From contig JBEIHC010000051.1 of NCBI GenBank assembly GCA_040381555.1, positions 1 through 19,137 of the forward strand: DNA of 19,137 bases, in the 5' to 3' direction. Position 1 is the first letter of the stretch, and each line of letters starts with the position of its first letter. Positions 14,611 through 19,137 of this stretch are shown piece by piece. Source of the DNA: CANHCC01 sp040381555. Its GTDB lineage: Bacteria > Bacteroidota > Bacteroidia > J057 > RFSG01. The translations under genes were made by a program, and so were the position numbers. Below the pieces are notes generated by a model, which worked only from the letters and a program-made list of their open reading frames with translations, was not told the DNA's origin and made no database searches.

Positions 14611-15420
14611 TTATCGGATAATTTTCCAGGCATGTCCAAAATTGTGTTGAACTCTTCTGGCGAGGGGGAAATTTCCGGAGGTGTGGGTAACTGGGTCAGT
14701 GACTGGCCGAATGGTATCGGAAACATTATAAAAGATTTTATGAATGTCCAATTCAAGATCCAAAGCGGGTAGGGTAGCACTTGTAGAATTAGGTTGAAGA
14801 GTGATTTCACCAAATTCGAATTCAAGTTCTTCGTAAAGCGTATCTGTGCCTAAGTGGTAAGCGAAGGGAATGGTCTGAATCCCGTTTCCTGCACTACTGG
14901 TATCTTGTGCTCCTTCCATCAGGAAAAAGCGATACCCGGAGTTCCAATCCCAATACATTCCCTGATATACGGACAAATCATGCGAAGAAGGGAACTGAGT
15001 GGGGTCCAGTTTGTTTACCCATTCAGGCAATCCTAATCCAAATCGGATACCTTGGTAGGTTCCCGGAGGCAGAGATAGTTGAACTCTTTCTCCTTTTCCA
15101 TGCAGGGTTTTAGCGGGAGAGTGACTGTTGAGGAAATCAAATAGCTGATAGGGCTTGGCGACAATCCAATTTCCAGCGGTATTTTGAAATTGAATCTCCC
15201 CCAAGTATAATTTTAATTCATCAATTCTCATTTTGCTCCCATCGGGTAGGATAAACCATTGCTTCATGACTAAATCAGTTGAAGCTGTTTTTCCGACAAG
15301 TGCAAGTTCTAATTTGGGCCATGCTTGCGCATTATTGGCATCCGGGTTAAGCAGGGGCGTATCTCTCTTACAGGCAATCAGAAGGAGTACAAGAGTAAGC
15401 ACTAATAATTTTCTGCTCAT
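14611..15420 (-). CDS. MbnP-like metal-binding lipoprotein, copy 2
   Basis: 269 aa from ATG 15420. A start 10 codons upstream (15450) would overlap the preceding gene and put polar residues before the signal peptide, while the chosen one gives MSRKLLVLTLVLLLIAC with lipobox Cys17 and a 5-bp gap to the upstream gene. The MbnP-type domain covers most of the rest: RIDELKLYLGEIQF, LPPGTYQGIRFGLGL, YQGMYWDWNSGYRFFLMEG with Trp157 and Trp159, and FAYHLG (His189). Unlike copy 1 it has no Cys after the lipid-anchor Cys and lacks the GCTDP module, so the two copies are old paralogues that have diverged. Probable role: second substrate of the same peroxidase, in envelope copper handling. Confidence 0.85.
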   Translation of the reverse strand: MSRKLLVLTLVLLLIACKRDTPLLNPDANNAQAWPKLELALVGKTASTDLVMKQWFILPDGSKMRIDELKLYLGEIQFQNTAGNWIVAKPYQLFDFLNSHSPAKTLHGKGERVQLSLPPGTYQGIRFGLGLPEWVNKLDPTQFPSSHDLSVYQGMYWDWNSGYRFFLMEGAQDTSSAGNGIQTIPFAYHLGTDTLYEELEFEFGEITLQPNSTSATLPALDLELDIHKIFYNVSDTIRPVTDPVTHTSGNFPLARRVQHNFGHAWKIIR

Positions 15421-15425
15421 GTTTT

Positions 15426-16397
15426 TTATTTTTCCTGACCAAAGTTCCAAGCCAATCCAATTAGCAGTCTTTCAACATTTTTCGGCTGATTTCCGTTCAG
15501 CTTTTCGATGATGGGGAGTTGCAATCCGGAGCGAAGCATCCAAGAACCGAAGTATAAAGATACATCCGGACCGCTTAAGAAAGAAATTCCTCCGGTATTG
15601 GAGACTGAATACCCTCGATATAAGTTTGCTTCGGTGAATTCTGCATAGAAGTTCCAAGCAGGTACAAAACGATTTTTCCCTTTCTGTAGGTTCAACAAAG
15701 CGAAGAAATACTGACTTATGTTGAGGATGCTGCCAGGTCTGTACTGAAAAGACCTTGGGGTAAGCCAATTCCAGTTAATGGCAGAGCTAAGTCCCACCCG
15801 ATTAATTCGGTAATTGAAGGTGGATAGGAGCATGAATCCCGAACTTCCCCTGCCTCCCTGCTCGAAGAAATATTCTGCATAGCGAATGGGGTTTCGATAG
15901 TACCAACCGGTTGGAATTCTGGCTCCTGCGCCGGCAAACCAACGAATGGAAGTATTGGGTCTGTCTTTCAAGAGTATGCCATACTGTGCAAAGGCAGTAA
16001 GGTCACCGAATCCATTTCTTTCCCGAGAGTTAACTCCATCGGCTTCTCGATAGTTTTGCCAAGGTAAATTTAGAGAAACTTGAATCTTTTGAGTAGGGAA
16101 GAAGCTGTATCGAATTTCGACAAAACGATAGTCTTCGGTGACCGTACGATCTTGGGTCACCTGTTCGGCGGAATGGGACTGATGTCCGGTTTTAAAAGCA
16201 GTTCCCCCGGAAGGGCTTAATGGAGTTCCAGGAATAAAAAGCCTAAACCTGCTGAATCGATGATTGAATTCCAAGCGGTTGAGCCGATCTTGTGGGAGTA
16301 CACCAGTATAGAGGGTGCAAAAATCACAAGCGAAGCAACTATTGAAATAGAATACACCTGCCCATACCACCCAAATGAATAGAATTTTGGGTAACAT
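15426..16397 (-). CDS. Outer-membrane-barrel-like protein of the MbnP/MbnH cluster
   Basis: 323 aa. N-terminal signal peptide ending near SCFA, then CDFCTLYTGVLP (Cys24-x2-Cys27) at the mature N-terminus. The remainder is a series of amphipathic strands with aromatic ends (LEFNHRFSRFRLFIP, FVEIRYSFFPTQKIQVSLNL, DLTAFAQYGILL, FMLLSTFNYRINRVG), finishing in a strand with a terminal aromatic, LLIGLAWNFGQEK. This is the pattern of an outer-membrane beta-barrel of the transporter/phenol-degradation type. The Cys pair at the N-terminus could bind or recruit metal. It is first in a tight run with the two MbnP-like genes and the peroxidase, so it may be the pore or exporter partner of a metal system. 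The exact family is not certain. Confidence 0.7.
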   Translation of the reverse strand: MLPKILFIWVVWAGVFYFNSCFACDFCTLYTGVLPQDRLNRLEFNHRFSRFRLFIPGTPLSPSGGTAFKTGHQSHSAEQVTQDRTVTEDYRFVEIRYSFFPTQKIQVSLNLPWQNYREADGVNSRERNGFGDLTAFAQYGILLKDRPNTSIRWFAGAGARIPTGWYYRNPIRYAEYFFEQGGRGSSGFMLLSTFNYRINRVGLSSAINWNWLTPRSFQYRPGSILNISQYFFALLNLQKGKNRFVPAWNFYAEFTEANLYRGYSVSNTGGISFLSGPDVSLYFGSWMLRSGLQLPIIEKLNGNQPKNVERLLIGLAWNFGQEK

Positions 16398-16582
16398 ATG
16401 TGAGAATTAAATTTCCAGATTCACTAAGGGTAATAATAAAGAAGTATATACCTCCAACAACATCAGGTCAAATTAAAATTATTGGACTATTTTAATCCTT
16501 ATCCCGCCGATAGAGCTTCTCTTAGTTGAGCCTGTAATCGTGCAATAATGTTTGCAATTGGAGAATTACTTCGTGAGAAAAA

Positions 16583-16963
16583 TTAGGAAAGATGTTCGGG
16601 AGGTTGGGCTGATTGACTGGGGTATCCGGAGGGTAAATCCTCCTTGAAATCTATTCCCATTGGGTGAGAATCGGGGAAACTAAAAACAAACAGAGTAAAC
16701 CGTTTCAGGTAGTGAGGACCAGGGTTTGAAAACTCCATTTCAACGGGAGTAGACTGCTGTTGCGACTTATTATTTTCAGCTTGGGCGATTTGTTTTTTGA
16801 GGGCACATTTGCCTTGACATTTTAGGCTGGGGCGTGATTTGTTTTCGCAGAGTGTATTGGCGTAATAGTCTTTTTGAATCAGATAGTTTAAAACGGGAAT
16901 AGCTGGTTGCACTATCAAGAAGAGATAGCAAACAAGAATGATCAAACTGAGAGAGCGCCCCAT
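16583..16963 (-). CDS. Small Cys-containing membrane protein, CxxxC family of Bacteroidota
   Basis: 126 aa from ATG 16963. Longer upstream frames are wrong because they would translate the tRNA-His gene. One N-terminal membrane helix or signal anchor (about 4-25, SLSLIILVCYLFLIVQP) is followed by NYLIQKDYYANTLCENKSRP and LKCQGKCALKKQI: Cys39, Cys49 and Cys53, with Lys/Gly between. The C-x3-C pair after CEN resembles a widespread Bacteroidota small protein often written CxNKxxPxxxCxGKCxL, whose function is unknown to me. The tail is Gln/Ser/Pro-rich. A TATCTTTG box (16971-16978) places transcription only a few bases upstream, so the leader is very short. It lies 185 bp before the barrel/MbnP cluster on the same strand and may belong to it. 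Confidence 0.7.
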   Translation of the reverse strand: MGRSLSLIILVCYLFLIVQPAIPVLNYLIQKDYYANTLCENKSRPSLKCQGKCALKKQIAQAENNKSQQQSTPVEMEFSNPGPHYLKRFTLFVFSFPDSHPMGIDFKEDLPSGYPSQSAQPPEHLS

Positions 16964-16970
16964 TTCAGTG

Positions 16971-16978
16971 CAAAGATA
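16971..16978 (-). promoter_or_regulatory. Candidate -7 box for the small Cys protein
   Basis: TATCTTTG on the minus strand matches TANNTTTG exactly, 7 nt before the ATG at 16963. The expected -33 region (about 16999-17002) reads TTTT rather than TTTG and lies inside the terminator U-tract. If active, the mRNA would be nearly leaderless. Confidence 0.5.
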
Positions 16979-16994
16979 CGAGGAATGAAATGGC

Positions 16995-17027
16995 AATAAA
17001 AAAGCCTTTCCGTAAGAGGAAAGGCTT
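16995..17027 (-). terminator. Rho-independent terminator of tRNA-His
   Basis: Stem of 10 bp, AAGCCTTTCC/GGAAAGGCTT (17018-17027 and 17002-17011 on the plus strand), 6-nt loop, followed on the minus strand by TTTTATT. It lies 13 bp beyond the tRNA 3' end. Confidence 0.85.
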
Positions 17028-17039
17028 GTAAATGGTAAG

Positions 17040-17114
17040 GGTGAAAGACCGGTCTCGAACCGGCGACCTCCAGAGCCACAATCTGGCGCTCTAACCAACT
17101 GAGCTACAATCACC
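17040..17114 (-). tRNA. tRNA-His (GTG)
   Basis: The 75-nt gene folds as a cloverleaf with D-arm GCTC/GAGC, anticodon arm CCAGA/TCTGG around loop TTGTGGC (anticodon GTG), and T-arm GCCGG/CCGGT around TTCGAGA. The extra G at -1 (17114) and discriminator C73 (17040) form the pair that defines tRNA-His. CCA is not encoded. The acceptor stem GTGATTG/CTTTCAC has two adjacent T-T mismatches at positions 5-68 and 6-67. The gene has its own promoter (17126-17156) and terminator. Confidence 0.93.
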
Positions 17115-17125
17115 GTATGGAGGGG

Positions 17126-17156
17126 CAAAGGTAAGAAAATAAAAAGAAACCTACAA
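17126..17156 (-). promoter_or_regulatory. tRNA-His promoter, Bacteroidota consensus
   Basis: TACCTTTG on the minus strand (17126-17133) matches the -7 box TANNTTTG exactly. TTG (17154-17156) lies 20 bases upstream, the expected -33 spacing. The -7 box ends 11 bp before the tRNA 5' end. Confidence 0.7.
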
Positions 17157-17179
17157 GAAATGATTAGAGAGACCTGTTT

Positions 17180-18136
17180 TTACAGTTCATCTTCTATACC
17201 GTACTGATTTCTATCCTGAGCAGATCTAGAAATCATATCAGCAACAAATCCGGTAAGAAACAACTGAACGCCAATAACAGCGGCAACTAAAGACAAATAA
17301 AATAAGGGTTGTTCTGTAATCTCTCTGACAGGTTGATAATTAGCTAGTTTCCAAAGTTTTTCAAAAATTAGATATCCGGCAGTAAGGAATCCGGATAAAA
17401 AGCACAATATCCCCATTGTGCCAAAGAAGTGCATGGGTTTCTTAGAAAATTTAAGGGTAAAATTGATGCTCAATAAATCCAAGAATCCATTGACAAATCT
17501 TTCGAGGCCAAATTTAGTAGAGCCATATTTTCGGGCTCTATGCTCAACGATTTTTTCGGTAATCTTTGTAAAACCTGCCCATTTCGCCAATAAGGGAATG
17601 TACCGATGCATTTCTCCATATACTTCGATATTATGGACTACAGTTCCCTTGTATGCCTTTAGTCCGCAGTTGAAGTCATGTAGATTATCGATGCCGGAAA
17701 TTTTTCGAGTCGCCCAGTTAAATAGCTTGGTTGGAATGGTTTTGCTCAGGGGATCGTGTCGTTTGAACTTATAGCCACTGACGATATCGTATCCATCCTC
17801 TACAATCATACGGTAGAGTTCGGGAATTTCGTCTGGACTGTCCTGAAGGTCTGCATCCATGGTAATCACCACTCTCCCATTTGAGCGACTGAAGCCTTCA
17901 TTTAAGGCAGCAGACTTACCATAATTTCGGCGAAATTTCAGGGCTCTAAGTTCGGAGTATTTTGATTTTAAGTCCTGAATGACTTCCCAGGAATTATCCT
18001 TGCTGCCATCATCTACGAGGATGATTTCAAAACTTAAGGGCATAGCCCGAACGACCCGAACAATCCACTCGGTTAGCTCTGGCAGGGATTCTGCCTCATC
18101 TTTTAAGGGAATAACAATTGATAATTCCAATTTCAT
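17180..18136 (-). CDS. GT2 glycosyltransferase, polyprenyl-phosphate (DPM1/ArnC/GtrB) type
   Basis: 318 aa. The catalytic GT-A domain covers about 1-230: SIVIPLKDEAESLPEL at the N-terminus, VDDGSKDNS (41-49, nucleotide-sugar binding), NYGKSAALNEGF, and MDADLQDSPDE (93-103, Asp94-x-Asp96 metal site). A helical membrane part follows, two helices at about 237-258 and 278-299. This layout is that of transferases that move a sugar from a nucleotide donor to a polyprenyl-phosphate carrier at the cytoplasmic face of the inner membrane, to feed later glycosylation. The sugar is not predictable. The gene is monocistronic in this window, with tRNA-His 65 bp downstream and a 1-kb gene-free stretch upstream. 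Confidence 0.92.
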   Translation of the reverse strand: MKLELSIVIPLKDEAESLPELTEWIVRVVRAMPLSFEIILVDDGSKDNSWEVIQDLKSKYSELRALKFRRNYGKSAALNEGFSRSNGRVVITMDADLQDSPDEIPELYRMIVEDGYDIVSGYKFKRHDPLSKTIPTKLFNWATRKISGIDNLHDFNCGLKAYKGTVVHNIEVYGEMHRYIPLLAKWAGFTKITEKIVEHRARKYGSTKFGLERFVNGFLDLLSINFTLKFSKKPMHFFGTMGILCFLSGFLTAGYLIFEKLWKLANYQPVREITEQPLFYLSLVAAVIGVQLFLTGFVADMISRSAQDRNQYGIEDEL

Positions 18137-18397
18137 TTACCCGGTAAATTTAAGGCTTTTAGGGGAATTATCAGAATTATTCAATAGATTACGGGACCAA
18201 GCCTTGTGACAGCATAAAGTTATATGTTTAAATTTCAATAGCTTATTGAAGATTATCGGAGCATTCCCAATTTTCCTTGCCATTGCCAACACTTACCCAG
18301 TCTCCATGGTATTATCCCTTACTAAGGCATCTGGTTATTAGATTGCTACAGAATTAATTTTTCTGATTCATAAGATTTTTCTTCAATGAATAAAAAG

Positions 18398-18620
18398 GGC
18401 TCTACGCCATTAATTGTGGGTAATTATACAATACTCTTTTTATTGCTGAGCACCTTTTGCTCTCTCAAATGTGCTCTGCCCCTCCCCAAGCCTGCCAAAG
18501 GATAGGGGACGCCACCCACAAGCTACAGCTCCAAAGCTTTTATCTTGTGTTTAATAGGCAGAATACGGTAATCAGTTTTAATTATAATTCTTTATCTACC
18601 CCCCAAAACGGAGTAAAGCC
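18398..18620. mobile_element. Possible small IS remnant or MITE bounded by imperfect inverted repeats
   Basis: The left end reads GGCTCTACGCCATTAATTG then TGGGTA. The right end, read inward on the other strand, is GGCTTTACTCCGTTTT then GGGGGGTA. They agree at most positions over about 24 bp. There is no transposase frame in the 223 bp and no clear target duplication. A non-autonomous or decayed element is inferred; the ends weakly resemble ISL3-type termini. Confidence 0.4.
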
Positions 18621-18873
18621 ATTAAGTTTAGATTAAAACTTGGAATAGAATTGCAATAGGTATCTGTTTAATTTGTTGATCCAACATAATATTTGTTGCT
18701 AGTAAAGCAATCAAGGTCTTTATACATATTAAGATTGATACTCAAGAATATTAATAAAATTATTTATAGCTATATTTATTATCGAAATTGTTCGTGATTC
18801 CAGATAAAATAAACTTGCAATATTTTGATTGATAAAGGAATGAAATTCTAATGAGGAGTTAATTCAGTTATTT

Positions 18874-18897
18874 GGCTCTACGCATTTTACAGTGGGT
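18874..18897. repeat. Third copy of the GGCTCTACGC terminal sequence
   Basis: GGCTCTACGCATTTTACAGT followed by GGGT matches the left end at 18398 in the same orientation with a one-base length difference. A mating inverted end is not visible before the window stops. Confidence 0.45.
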
Positions 18898-19014
18898 TCA
18901 ATAACTATTTATGTAATGGGAAAATTCATCATCGAAGATTAAAAGACTTATTTGATACTATCTCGCTATCCAAATCTAGAATATCCATTAAACCTAAATA
19001 TATCAGGTTTAACA

Positions 19015-19092
19015 GCCCGGTCGCTGAGTAGCCCCCAATGAAATTGTGTCGTTCATTAATATAGTGTGGGGGGCGTATCGAAGTGCCCGGGC
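19015..19092. repeat. Interrupted palindrome, REP-like
   Basis: Outer arms GCCCGG (19015-19020) and CCGGGC (19087-19092) enclose inner arms GCCCCC (19031-19036) and GGGGGC (19069-19074). Between the arms, TCGCTGAGTA and GTATCGAAGTG are partly complementary. The GC content is far above the flanks. It resembles the CGCTGAG/TCGAAG class of dispersed intergenic palindromes. Confidence 0.55.
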
Positions 19093-19137
19093 GGGTAATT
19101 CGAAGAATACCTTAATATACATAAAAAGAAATTACCC

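Larger units (their letters stand above)
18137..19137. other. 1-kb gene-free stretch with IS-end-like and palindromic sequences
   Basis: No credible coding frame on either strand. It must hold the promoter of the glycosyltransferase gene; TAAATTTA (minus strand, about 12-19 bp before the ATG) is one base off the -7 consensus. It also contains IS-end-like repeats (18398-18620 and 18874-18897) and a palindromic structure at 19015-19092. Confidence 0.7.

Noticed and set aside
14454..14825. 123-codon minus-strand frame across the junction of the two MbnP-like genes
   Set aside because: It overlaps both clear lipoprotein genes in another frame and lacks any recognisable feature.
16498..16585. Extra 26 codons in frame after the stop of the small Cys protein, ending LQAQLREALSAG
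   Set aside because: The stretch looks helical but is too short to be significant, has no start codon, and the 126-aa protein already ends in a plausible tail.
16964..17128. N-terminal extension of the small Cys protein, beginning MPLHTVIVAQ
   Set aside because: This stretch is the tRNA-His gene and its terminator read as protein; the LVRAPDCGSGGRRFETG-like text is a well-known artefact. The real start is ATG 16963.

Overview
The window looks like a chromosomal piece of a free-living member of the Bacteroidota. The evidence is a Bacteroidota-type YidC with a long periplasmic domain, secreted proteins with type IX secretion (T9SS) C-terminal sorting domains, -7 promoter boxes of the TANNTTTG type, an ECF sigma factor/membrane anti-sigma pair, lipoproteins with clear lipoboxes, and no obvious Shine-Dalgarno sequences. 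No finer placement is supported from the sequence alone.

Layout. Positions 1-378 (-) hold the start of a secreted protein cut by the window edge. Positions 553-837 hold a 17-bp tandem array of small hairpins that ends one base from the stop codon of a DUF6438-type lipoprotein (838-1335, -). That gene overlaps yidC (1332-3188, -) by ATGA. An intergenic stretch with a heptamer array joined to a 24-bp repeat (3270-3377) follows. Then comes the only plus-strand block (4016-7419): two tandem paralogous T9SS cargo proteins and a secreted protein gene split by one in-frame TAG. Next, on the minus strand, are a higBA-type toxin-antitoxin pair with a perfect 17-bp palindrome in its promoter region, and a secreted C1 (bleomycin-hydrolase-like) cysteine peptidase. 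A second heptamer/24-bp element and a second 17-bp hairpin array lie at 9451-9717.

Positions 9858-12501 (-) form a three-gene ATGA-coupled operon: AI-2E-family permease, ECF sigma factor, membrane anti-sigma protein. A third hairpin array (12539-12663) with changed stem sequence but conserved pairing separates it from a metal-handling block at 12668-16397: an outer-membrane-barrel-like protein, two MbnP-like lipoproteins and an MbnH/MauG-like di-heme peroxidase. A small Cys-containing membrane protein lies just upstream (16583-16963). By analogy with MbnP/MbnH, in which the peroxidase converts a tryptophan of MbnP to kynurenine to make a copper site, this is a candidate copper acquisition or storage system with two substrate proteins. 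tRNA-His (17040-17114) with promoter and terminator, a polyprenyl-phosphate-type GT2 glycosyltransferase (17180-18136) and about 1 kb of gene-free, repeat-containing DNA complete the window.

The most unusual signals are the hairpin-array family with compensatory changes between copies, the two-MbnP/one-peroxidase cluster, the heptamer/24-bp composite repeat, the amber-interrupted gene, and a tRNA-His with two adjacent U-U mismatches in its acceptor stem.
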